A DNA stretch of 5,190 nt, taken from NCBI GenBank assembly GCA_020854015.1, contig JADZGG010000059.1, positions 1 to 5,190 on the forward strand, written 5' to 3'. The number at the start of each line of letters is the position of its first letter. The stretch's first letter is position 1. Of this stretch, positions 1-5,144 are shown one piece after another. The translations under genes and the position numbers were made by a program. Under the pieces are notes generated by a model, which worked only from the letters and a program-made list of their open reading frames with translations, ran no database searches and was not told where the DNA came from. The DNA is from Flavobacteriales bacterium (lineage in GTDB: Bacteria > Bacteroidota > Bacteroidia > Flavobacteriales_F > PHOS-HE28).

Positions 1-1
1 C

Positions 2-253
2 AAGGGCACCGGCAACATGGAGCTCCAGCTCGACCGGAAGATCAGCAACCGCCGCATCTTCCCGGCCATCGACATCCAGGCCAGCGGCACGCGCCGCGAC
101 GATCTGCTCCACGGTAAGGAAGTGCTGCAACGCACCTGGGTGCTCCGGAAGCACCTCGCCGACATGAACCCCGTCGAGGCCATGGAGTTCATCAAGACCC
201 GCATGGAAGGCACCAAGAGCAACGAGGAATTCCTCGTGTCCATGAACGGCTAA
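2..253 (+). CDS. rho: Transcription termination factor Rho, C-terminal fragment (5' end outside window)
   Basis: This is the last 83 residues of Rho, the hexameric RNA-dependent ATPase helicase that ends transcription of untranslated RNA. The frame is open from base 2 (KGTGNMELQLDRKISNRR...) to a TAA at 251-253, so the gene begins outside the window and the ATG at 17 is only an internal methionine. The segment aligns by eye with the end of E. coli Rho: GTGNMEL, the FPAID block, then SGTRRDDLL, whose first Arg (bases 92-94) matches the arginine finger R366 of E. coli, then WVLRK and a final NEEFL segment corresponding to TNDDFF. The length of the tail after the arginine finger is close to that of E. 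coli, so the 3' end looks complete. The next gene on the same strand starts 26 bases later and may be co-transcribed. Identification is very secure. Confidence 0.97.
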   Translation, partial: KGTGNMELQLDRKISNRRIFPAIDIQASGTRRDDLLHGKEVLQRTWVLRKHLADMNPVEAMEFIKTRMEGTKSNEEFLVSMNG

Positions 254-279
254 CGAAGCGTGGTCAGCCCACCGTTCGC

Positions 280-753
280 ATGAGAACCGCCTTCTTCGTC
301 GCCCTGGCCGTTATGGCTGTGCGCGTGGGACTGTTCTACAATGGCCGCTCGCTCGAAGGGCCCGAGTTCATGTTCGTGCATCTGCTGGCCATGAGCGTGA
401 TCGCTTTCTTTGCCGGGCATGCCCTACTTGGGGAGGACCGCGCTGCCACCTTCCCTTCGCTGGTGAAGGCTTCGTTCTCGGGTTGCGCGGTGTATGCCCT
501 TATGATGGGCGTGTTCATCTGGACCTACTACAACGCCATCGATGTGGTGGAGTTCCCCTCGAAGATCAACGAGCGCGTGGCTGCTGTGGTGGCTGCAGGT
601 GGCAACGAAGCGAAAGCGCGTGTAGAGCTCACCAGCGTGTTCAACCCGTTCAGCTACGCAAGCATCACCTTCTTTGGGTTGTTGGTCGCAGCACTGGGGA
701 ACGCGCTCCTTTTCAGTGCCGTGCACCACAAGGTGCTCCGTCGGCTGCGCTGA
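280..753 (+). CDS. Small four-helix inner-membrane protein, probable DUF4199 family
   Basis: This is a 157-residue integral membrane protein of unknown function. Four hydrophobic segments are visible at about residues 4-19, 30-49, 65-84 and 125-149. A hydrophilic region of about 35 residues (88-122, containing VEFPSKINERV) lies between helices 3 and 4, and the C-terminus is basic (HHKVLRRLR), which suggests a cytoplasmic tail. This layout, with helix 3 followed by a YYNAID-like motif and a polar loop before the last helix, fits the DUF4199 family, which is common in Bacteroidota and usually about 160-170 residues long. The family assignment is from memory of the pattern and is moderate. The ATG at 280 places the first helix immediately at the N-terminus. 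It follows rho by 26 bases with no terminator evident, so read-through from rho is plausible. No function should be inferred from the neighbour. Confidence 0.85.
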   Translation: MRTAFFVALAVMAVRVGLFYNGRSLEGPEFMFVHLLAMSVIAFFAGHALLGEDRAATFPSLVKASFSGCAVYALMMGVFIWTYYNAIDVVEFPSKINERVAAVVAAGGNEAKARVELTSVFNPFSYASITFFGLLVAALGNALLFSAVHHKVLRRLR

Positions 754-800
754 ACGGATGTTTGCTCAACGTGGCGCTCGTCGCATCGTCGCGGTGAACC

Positions 801-2162
801 TCACGCGATGAACGCCTCGCTCAAGGCCTGAAGATCCAGCCCACCGAAGTTGCCGCTGCTCATCATAAGCAGCACGCCGGGGTCCGCCTGCGCCTGACGT
901 ACCGCGCCCATCAGCACGATCGGATCGCTCAGCACCTGAAGGTCGGGACGCGCGAAACCGCGTTGGATCCGTTCGGGAGGGATCGGTGGCAGACGCTTCA
1001 GTTGGACGGCATGCGGATCGTAGAACACGATGGCCGTATCGGCCTGCTCCATGCAACCGGCGTACTGATCGAGGAAGCCTTCACTCAGGCTGCTATACGT
1101 GTGAAGTTCCATGCATGCCACCAACTTCCGACCGGGGAACTGCTCCCGCACCGCGTCCACCGTCGCCTTCAACTTGCTCGGGGAATGGGCGAAGTCCTTG
1201 AAGACCACCTTGCGCCCTTGTTCCGCCAGCTTCTCCAAGCGTTTCGCCGCGCCATGGAACGAGGCGATGGCCTTGTAGAAAACCGCATCGCCGATGCCCA
1301 GCTGATGGCACACATGCCGCGCGCCTTCCAGGTTCATCAGGTTGTGCTTGCCGAAGACCCGCAAGGCCACCTCCTTCCCTCCTACCAGCAGCTTCGTCAC
1401 CCCATCATCGATCCGGTGCGCGGGCACGCCGTAGGGGATCCTGGTCGCCTTCACGTCCGGCTCCTCGGCCAGCTTCTTCACTTCGGGATCCTCCGCGCAG
1501 TAGATCAATTTGCCACCGGGCTCGATGACATCGATGAACTTGCGGAACTGGTCCACGTAGCTCTCGAAGGTCTTGAAAACGTTGATGTGGTCCCACGCGA
1601 TGCCGCTGATCAGCGCGATGTCCGGGCGGTATAGGTGGAACTTGGGCACGGGCTCCAGCGCGGAAGCGAGGTACTCATCCCCTTCGATGATGGCTACGGT
1701 GCTGGTGGGGCTCAACTTCACCATGCAGTCGAAACCTTCGAGTTGCGCGCCCACGAGGTAATCGAACTCCACGCCGGCCTGCCGCAGCACGTGGATGATC
1801 ATGCTGGTGATCGTGGTCTTGCCGTGGCTGCCGCCGATCACCACGCGGGTCTTGTCCTTCGTCTGCTCGTGGAAGTACGAGGGATAGCTGAACACCGGGA
1901 TGCCCAGCTCCTGTGCGCGCACCAACTCGGGGTTGTCGGCCCGGGCGTGCATGCCGAGGATCACCGCGTCGATGCCCTTGTGGATGCGCAGCGGATCCCA
2001 GCCCAGCTTGTCGGGCAACAGACCCAGGCGGTCCAGGCGGCTGCGGCTGGGCTCGAAGATCTCGTCGTCGCTGCCAGTGACCTCGTAGCCCTTCTGGTGC
2101 AGGGCGATGGCCAGGTTGTGCATGGCGCTGCCGCCGATGGCGATGAAGTGTACCGTGCGCAT
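801..2162 (-). CDS. mpl: UDP-N-acetylmuramate:L-alanyl-gamma-D-glutamyl-meso-diaminopimelate ligase (murein peptide ligase)
   Basis: Mpl is a cytoplasmic Mur-family ligase that uses ATP to join recycled murein tripeptide to UDP-MurNAc, returning it to peptidoglycan synthesis. The 453-residue protein matches the usual length (E. coli about 457). It shows an N-terminal UDP-binding Rossmann motif (HFIAIGGSAMHNLA, residues 5-18), VTGSDDE (28-34), the ATP P-loop GGSHGKTT (110-117), the catalytic EGDEY (160-164), WDHINVF (190-196), GKHN (271-274), and the C-terminal AHSPSK (325-330) and SSGNFGG (435-441). The AHSP motif replaces the AHHP of E. coli. The wording GGSAMHNLA...GSDDEIFEPSRSRL is typical of Bacteroidota members. 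I chose the ATG at 2162 because homologues begin right at this strand. The longer frame from 2201 adds 13 residues translated from an 8-bp tandem repeat. No clear Shine-Dalgarno is present. It converges with the upstream membrane-protein gene, 47 bases apart, and lies 101 bases downstream of the small antitoxin-like gene. Confidence 0.94.
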   Translation of the reverse strand: MRTVHFIAIGGSAMHNLAIALHQKGYEVTGSDDEIFEPSRSRLDRLGLLPDKLGWDPLRIHKGIDAVILGMHARADNPELVRAQELGIPVFSYPSYFHEQTKDKTRVVIGGSHGKTTITSMIIHVLRQAGVEFDYLVGAQLEGFDCMVKLSPTSTVAIIEGDEYLASALEPVPKFHLYRPDIALISGIAWDHINVFKTFESYVDQFRKFIDVIEPGGKLIYCAEDPEVKKLAEEPDVKATRIPYGVPAHRIDDGVTKLLVGGKEVALRVFGKHNLMNLEGARHVCHQLGIGDAVFYKAIASFHGAAKRLEKLAEQGRKVVFKDFAHSPSKLKATVDAVREQFPGRKLVACMELHTYSSLSEGFLDQYAGCMEQADTAIVFYDPHAVQLKRLPPIPPERIQRGFARPDLQVLSDPIVLMGAVRQAQADPGVLLMMSSGNFGGLDLQALSEAFIA

Positions 2163-2169
2163 GAGGCGA

Positions 2170-2209
2170 AGATGCATGGGCGCTTGGGTACATGGGCGCA
2201 TGAGCGCAT
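2170..2209. repeat. Degenerate 8-bp tandem repeat (five units) just upstream of mpl
   Basis: On the plus strand, five consecutive octamers read agatgcat, gggcgctt, gggtacat, gggcgcat, gagcgcat, a consensus of GGGCGCAT. On the mpl strand the unit is ATGCGCCC, so four of the five units carry an ATG (at 2207-2209, 2199-2201, 2191-2193 and 2175-2177). Because 8 is not a multiple of 3, these ATGs fall in all three frames; those at 2201 and 2177 are in frame with mpl. The repeat ends seven bases before the chosen start codon and therefore lies in the 5' untranslated region. It may be a slippage-prone low-complexity tract; a regulatory effect is only inference. Confidence 0.7.
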
Positions 2210-2263
2210 GGAATGCTTCAACCGGGGGGTGTCAGCAGACACGGAATGGAAGAATGAAAGACC

Positions 2264-2422
2264 TCAGGGCTTCTCCAGCACCACCTTCCCATCGCGCCAA
2301 AGAGCGATCGGGGTGCCGTGCATGCGGGCGGTCTTCCGCGCCACCTTCGCCGCGCGCTTCAACGCACGGCCGACAGCCGCCACGAATTCATCGTGTTCCT
2401 TTCCAGCAGTGGACCTAGCCAT
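2264..2422 (-). CDS. Small basic protein, candidate antitoxin partner of the zeta-like kinase
   Basis: This is a 52-residue protein beginning MARSTAGKEHDEF. The N-terminal two thirds form a charged, Lys/Arg- and Ala-rich helix (residues 9-34), followed by a short motif HGTPIALWRDGKVVLEKP that looks like a beta hairpin. Small proteins with a basic helix and a G-[TN]-P-I-x-x-W-[RK]-D-G-K-V-V ending are, to my recollection, common next to zeta-toxin-like kinases and annotated as hypothetical or antitoxin-like. Its ATG (2420-2422) overlaps by 8 bases the second, family-typical stop of the kinase frame (2415-2417), an arrangement expected for translational coupling. Measured from the premature TAG of the kinase, the gap is instead 64 bases. 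The frame is open upstream to 2557, but that extension lies inside the kinase gene in another frame and looks like non-coding translation. The antitoxin role is inferred only from context. Confidence 0.72.
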   Translation of the reverse strand: MARSTAGKEHDEFVAAVGRALKRAAKVARKTARMHGTPIALWRDGKVVLEKP

Positions 2423-2489
2423 GTGAACGGTCGATGAGTTTGAGTGTCTCGCCAGTGTTATCGAAAACGGTCCACCCGTCAACGACCTA
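2415..2489 (-). pseudogene. Amber codon and detached conserved C-terminal tail of the zeta-like kinase
   Basis: Reading straight through the TAG at 2487-2489 in the kinase frame gives 23 further residues, VVDGWTVFDNTGETLKLIDR followed by SHG, then a second TAG at 2415-2417. The D-x-W-x-V-F-D-N-T-G pattern is the characteristic end of zeta-like/COG4185 kinases (commonly [LIV]-[AV]-D-x-W-x-[LVI]-[YF]-D-N-[ST]-G). Spacing is conserved: Y-K-stop-V-V-D-G-W matches Y-[KR]-x-[LIV]-[AV]-D-x-W with the stop occupying exactly one residue, so no insertion or deletion is needed. Full length with the amber replaced would be 174 residues. A single base change from GAG, CAG or AAG would create this TAG. A genuine nonsense mutation, an assembly error, or stop-codon read-through are all possible. 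The tail is listed as a remnant because it has no start codon of its own. Confidence 0.8.
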
Positions 2490-2939
2490 CTTGTAGACGG
2501 TTTCAAAGTTAAGCCAACCGCGAACAAAGCGACGCCGGACATCCGCATCGGGCACATGGTGCCCTCCTTGCTTCACCCTCAACGCAACACGCTTCAAGGC
2601 CAACTGTACGTTCGGTAGCTTCAGGAACACGATCTCCACCCGATAGCCAGCCGCCTTCCACCGTTGAAGCCGCTCCATGTAGCCACGGCCGCTCAGGGTG
2701 GTCTCGAACGCGAAGTCGGCCCGCTCTCCGGCGAGGCGATCAAGTTCCACCAGAAAGATCCTAGCAGCCGCCACCTGCGCTGCGGAAGGTTCCAGCGGTG
2801 AAAGCCCTGCCGCGATCAGGTCAGCGTTCACGAAGTGCAGAATGCCCGCGTCCTTCGGCAGGAACTCCCGCGCGAAGGTGGTCTTGCCCGCTCCGTTCGG
2901 TCCGGCGATGACGATGCAGCGGGGTTTGCTGGAGGGCAT
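2487..2939 (-). CDS. Zeta-toxin/COG4185-like P-loop kinase, C-terminus cut off by an in-frame TAG
   Basis: This frame encodes a 150-residue nucleotide kinase of the zeta-toxin-like group (COG4185). Zeta toxins phosphorylate UDP-N-acetylglucosamine and block cell-wall synthesis; the substrate of this COG4185 type is not known to me. Visible features are an initial beta strand (CIVIAG), the Walker A GPNGAGKTT (residues 13-21), the NADLIAAGLSPL segment with candidate catalytic Asp40, FETTLSGRGY (78-87), the strand YRVEIVFLKL (99-108), and GGHHVPDADVRRRF (125-138), the Arg-rich lid motif of the family. The frame then reads NFETVYK and stops at a TAG (2487-2489), although family members continue with a V-D-x-W-x-[VL]-[YF]-D-N-[ST]-G tail; that tail is present downstream in the same frame. 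The start ATG at 2939 lies directly before the first strand. All predicted catalytic parts are retained, so the truncated protein could fold or could be dead. It is divergent from the next gene to the right, with about 56 bases between them for both promoters. Confidence 0.85.
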   Translation of the reverse strand: MPSSKPRCIVIAGPNGAGKTTFAREFLPKDAGILHFVNADLIAAGLSPLEPSAAQVAAARIFLVELDRLAGERADFAFETTLSGRGYMERLQRWKAAGYRVEIVFLKLPNVQLALKRVALRVKQGGHHVPDADVRRRFVRGWLNFETVYK

Positions 2940-2995
2940 GTAGCCAAGGTAGACGCTAGTTCAATGATCTCAGAAAATTGTGCACTATTATCGGC

Positions 2996-3331
2996 ATGGA
3001 TACAGTCGAAGCACATCAACATGACCTTGGAGGTGAAGCGTGGCCGTTCGCCGACCCCGAGAATGCAGTTGCCATTTCCACGGTCCAGGTATTCCATCAC
3101 GGCTACCCGATCCTCCGTGTGAGCCACGATATGGATGGCGATTGGCAGATCCTATGCGGAACCACTGTGCAAACGAAGGACGGGATGGTCGTCTGTTTAG
3201 GTTGCGCGTTCCTTCGTGATCGTTCCATCGGTGAACTGGCCGATCTACCGATGGGTTGGACCGCATGGCGGGATCATGTCGGCGGAGCTTGGGAAAGAGA
3301 AGAAAAAGCCTTGCAACAAGAGAACGAATGA
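2996..3331 (+). CDS. Uncharacterised 111-residue protein with a CxxC motif
   Basis: I do not recognise a named family. The protein is soluble, with no signal peptide or membrane segment. After a variable N-terminus the body reads ENAVAISTVQVFHHGYPILR, then SHDMDGDWQILCGTT (43-57), then MVVCLGCAFLRDRSIGELAD (64-83) with a C67-x-x-C70 pair, then LPMGWTAWRDHVGGAWERE. The pattern of two strands with a D-G-x-W-Q turn, followed by D-x-S-[IL]-x-E-L-A-D-L-P-x-G-W, resembles small hypothetical proteins I recall from Bacteroidota and Proteobacteria without a known role. I chose the ATG at 2996; a TTG at 2978 would add six residues (MCTIIG) and cannot be excluded. Its stop TGA (3329-3331) overlaps the start of the following lipoprotein gene as ATGA, so the two are probably translated together. 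A TATTAT sequence at 2986-2991 lies too near the ATG to assign as a promoter with confidence. Confidence 0.8.
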   Translation: MDTVEAHQHDLGGEAWPFADPENAVAISTVQVFHHGYPILRVSHDMDGDWQILCGTTVQTKDGMVVCLGCAFLRDRSIGELADLPMGWTAWRDHVGGAWEREEKALQQENE

Positions 3332-3768
3332 AACCATGCTCTGCGCCCTGCTTTACGAACGGACCAGCCTTGCGCGTATCCTTCTTAGTTGCGGTGATCC
3401 TATGTCTCTTGGCTTGCACTCAGGCTCAACTTCCTTATGACGCTCTTCGCGTGAGCGCAGAGCAGAGCATTCATATTGCGGAAACCGGAGTGAGAGGGAT
3501 CTCGTTCCCGGATGGAACGGTCTTCTACGTAGAAAACGACCTCCAGACCCTAACGTCATATTCCGGATCGAAGCGCAATTGGAGAGTGGATGTTTCAGGA
3601 GCCGTGGAGTCTGCCATACCAGAGAATCCGACATTGACACAACCAGGTGGTTTTCTCATCCGTTGGCTGAACTATGATGGCGAAGCGCTCAGTGTGATCT
3701 GCGGCAAGCACTGCTGGGCGACCGTTCAGATCGCTGACGGAGCGATGACCGTTGGTGGATGTGACTGA
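3328..3768 (+). CDS. Uncharacterised lipoprotein, translationally coupled to the preceding gene
   Basis: This is a 146-residue protein with a likely lipoprotein signal peptide: Arg16, a hydrophobic core VSFLVAVILCLLAC (17-30), and a lipobox L27-L28-A29-C30, so the mature lipidated protein would be about 117 residues in the periplasm or outer membrane. The mature part looks beta-rich, with GISFPDGTVFYVEND (58-71), NWRVDVSGAVESAIP (84-98), GGFLIRWLNYDGEALSVICG (107-126) and three cysteines (C125, C129, C145) near the end. I recognise no family. The start ATG at 3328 overlaps the upstream stop in an ATGA quartet. The open frame extends further upstream to 3256, but those residues overlap the preceding gene and would bury the signal peptide. 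GC is lower than in the flanking genes: my count for 3421-3600 is 94 of 180 bases (52%). Confidence 0.8.
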   Translation: MKPCSAPCFTNGPALRVSFLVAVILCLLACTQAQLPYDALRVSAEQSIHIAETGVRGISFPDGTVFYVENDLQTLTSYSGSKRNWRVDVSGAVESAIPENPTLTQPGGFLIRWLNYDGEALSVICGKHCWATVQIADGAMTVGGCD

Positions 3769-3826
3769 GACTTGCTCTACCCAAGGCACAGCAGCCAAAC
3801 AAATCTGGACCCACGATCTTCGCCCA

Positions 3827-4711
3827 ATGGAACTCTACTCGATCGACACCGGTTTCTTCAAGCTCGATGGCGGCGCCATGTTCGGCGTGGTGCCCAAGAC
3901 CCTCTGGAGCAAGCACCACCCGCCCGATGAGAAGAACCTCTGCACCTGGGCCATGCGTTGCCTGCTGGTGAGGACCGGCGATCGCCTGATCCTGATCGAC
4001 AACGGCATCGGCGAAAAGCAGGACGAGCGCTTCTTCAGCCACTACGACCTGCACGGCGAGGCCACGCTCGACGGCTCGTTGAAGAAGCATGGCTTCTCGA
4101 AGGACGACATCACCGACGTGTTCCTCACGCACCTGCACTTCGACCATTGTGGTGGCAGCATCGTGCGCAAGGGCGAAGGCTTCGCGCCGGCCTTCAAGAA
4201 CGCCACCTACTGGAGCAACAAGCCGCACTGGGACTGGGCCATCAAGCCGAACCCGCGCGAGAAGGCCAGCTTCCTGAAGGAGAACATCCTGCCCATCCAG
4301 GAGAGCGGCCAGCTGAAGTTCGTGGGCCTCACCCCCGAACCCCTCTCTCAAGGAGAGGGGCCGACGCCGCGTGCTGAATATGTCAAGGAGCTCTTCCCGG
4401 GCTTCGATGTGCTGCTGGTGAACGGCCACACCGACGCCATGATGATCCCGCACCTGAAGTACAAGGACCGCACGCTCTGCTACATGTCCGACCTGCTGCC
4501 CAGCGTGCACCACGTGCCCCTGCCTTGGGTGATGGCCTACGACACACGGCCGCTGCTGACCATGACGGAGAAGGCCGGCTTCTTGGAGCGCGCTGCGGAC
4601 GGCGAGTTCGTGCTCTTCCTGGAACACGACAATGTGAACGAGTGCGCCACATTGGAACGGACGGAGAAAGGAGTTCGCTTGAAAGAGGCGATGCCGCTTT
4701 CAAGCATCTGA
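3827..4711 (+). CDS. Metallo-beta-lactamase-fold hydrolase with an in-frame palindromic repeat insertion
   Basis: This is a 294-residue MBL-fold metal-dependent hydrolase. The metal-binding motif THLHFDH is at residues 101-107 (H102, H104, D106, H107). Further metal ligands are expected at H201 (NGHTD), D222 (YMSDLLPS) and H267 (FLEHD), so the active site appears complete for a two-metal centre. LILIDNGIG (54-62) is the usual strand before the motif. The overall type resembles the lactonase/glyoxalase-like hydrolases of Bacteroidota; the substrate cannot be told. Residues 168-183 (LTPEPLSQGEGPTPRA) come from an inserted hairpin repeat and fall between KFV and EYVKELFPGFD, where I would expect a short loop. 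The ATG at 3827 precedes MELYSIDTGFFKLDGG; an upstream TTG at 3752 would overlap the lipoprotein gene and add 25 residues that do not look like this family. It lies 58 bases after the lipoprotein gene. GC is high (111 of 180 bases, 62%, at 4021-4200). Confidence 0.93.
   Translation: MELYSIDTGFFKLDGGAMFGVVPKTLWSKHHPPDEKNLCTWAMRCLLVRTGDRLILIDNGIGEKQDERFFSHYDLHGEATLDGSLKKHGFSKDDITDVFLTHLHFDHCGGSIVRKGEGFAPAFKNATYWSNKPHWDWAIKPNPREKASFLKENILPIQESGQLKFVGLTPEPLSQGEGPTPRAEYVKELFPGFDVLLVNGHTDAMMIPHLKYKDRTLCYMSDLLPSVHHVPLPWVMAYDTRPLLTMTEKAGFLERAADGEFVLFLEHDNVNECATLERTEKGVRLKEAMPLSSI
4328..4375 (+). repeat. Small palindromic repeat element inserted in frame in the hydrolase gene
   Basis: Inside the hydrolase gene, CCCCTCTC (4340-4347) and GAGAGGGG (4353-4360) form a perfect 8-bp stem around a 5-base loop (TCAAG). 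The preceding CTCACCCCCGAA is also typical of the widespread CTCACCCC(C)-GxCCCCTCTC...GAGAGGGG class of small dispersed repeats found mainly between genes in many bacteria, whose translation commonly reads LTPNPSPxGEG. Here the frame gives LTPEPLSQGEG. The element adds a multiple of three bases, so the host gene stays open. Exact boundaries are estimated: the left edge is near 4328 and the right edge between 4361 and 4375. Confidence 0.72.
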
Positions 4712-4772
4712 CCTGAAGATCGTCCGGTCACTTCGACCTGACGCGTAGCTTCGGGTTCACACCACGTCCGCC

Positions 4773-5135
4773 ATGAGCATCCTCGCCAAGATCTTGATCG
4801 CCGTTGTGGCGATCGAGCACCTGTACATCCTGTGGCTGGAGATGTTCGCTTGGACCACGCGCGGGCCGAAGGTGTTCCGTTCGCTGCCTGCCAGCCTGTT
4901 CGTGCCCACCAAAGCCTTGGCCGCGAACCAAGGGCTGTACAACGGATTTCTTTCCGCAGGTCTTTTCTGGAGCCTGTTGATCGCGGATATGAGCTGGTCG
5001 GTGAACGTGGCCCTGTTCTTCCTGGGCTGCGTGATCGTGGCCGGGATCTACGGTGCGCTCAGCGCGCAACGCTCGATCTTCTACGTGCAAGCGCTGCCTG
5101 CGTTGTTGGCGCTTGCTGCGGTGCTGATCGGTTGA
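4773..5135 (+). CDS. DUF1304 family membrane protein
   Basis: This is a 120-residue integral membrane protein of the DUF1304 family (COG3759), function unknown. Four hydrophobic helices are visible at about residues 3-21, 55-71, 78-95 and 103-119. Family signatures are clear: AIEHLYILWLEMFAW (13-27), a TKALAANQGLYNGFLSAGLFW block (46-66) and FFLGCVIVAGIYGALSA (82-98). The length is normal for the family, so the gene is intact. The ATG at 4773 is the only start that gives the conserved N-terminal helix. It follows the hydrolase gene by 61 bases on the same strand, and no terminator is visible between them, so a shared transcript is possible. Its TGA stop (5133-5135) directly abuts the stop of the convergent gene. 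Confidence 0.93.
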   Translation: MSILAKILIAVVAIEHLYILWLEMFAWTTRGPKVFRSLPASLFVPTKALAANQGLYNGFLSAGLFWSLLIADMSWSVNVALFFLGCVIVAGIYGALSAQRSIFYVQALPALLALAAVLIG

Positions 5136-5144
5136 TCAGTGCTG
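5119..5144. other. Hairpin spanning the two convergent stop codons
   Basis: CTGATC (5124-5129) and GATCAG (5134-5139) form a perfect 6-bp stem around GGTT, extendable with G-T wobbles to about 5119-5144. The TGATCA at 5133-5138 contains both the plus-strand TGA and the minus-strand TGA. A hairpin between convergent genes could act on transcripts from both sides, but there is no T-tract on either strand, so a terminator role is only a suggestion. Confidence 0.35.

Noticed and set aside
790..807. Hairpin at the convergent junction before mpl's stop (CGC, bulged G, GTGA / TCACGCG)
   Set aside because: The stem is only 7 bp with a bulge and a 3-base loop, overlaps the mpl stop codon and has no T-tract on either side. 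It is too weak to call a terminator.
963..1634. Long plus-strand open frame (223 codons) opposite mpl
   Set aside because: It is antisense to a clearly identified gene with intact Mur-ligase motifs. The translation is rich in His, Leu and Arg with no recognisable domain, as expected for a shadow frame in high-GC DNA.
1635..2426. Plus-strand open frame (263 codons) across the mpl 5' half and the upstream gap
   Set aside because: It mirrors mpl codons on the opposite strand and then runs through the octamer repeat. No domain or start context supports it.
2423..2557. 45-residue N-terminal extension of the small antitoxin-like protein
   Set aside because: The extension lies within the kinase gene and its tail in a different frame. 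The kinase reading is the conserved one there, so the ATG at 2422 is the better start.
2940..2995. Promoter boxes in the divergent gap between the kinase and the 111-residue protein
   Set aside because: TATTAT (2986-2991) and a TACCTTGG on the minus strand partly resemble -10 or Bacteroidota -7 boxes, but no partner box at proper spacing is convincing. Promoters are likely here but cannot be placed.
3752..3826. Upstream TTG start giving a 25-residue N-terminal extension of the MBL hydrolase
   Set aside because: It overlaps the end of the lipoprotein gene, and the added residues do not fit the family; MELYSIDTGFFKL is a typical family N-terminus.
3689..4627. Long minus-strand open frame (312 codons) opposite the MBL hydrolase
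   Set aside because: The opposite strand encodes a hydrolase with all metal ligands. The minus-strand translation is a Val/His/Glu/Gln-rich shadow without family features.
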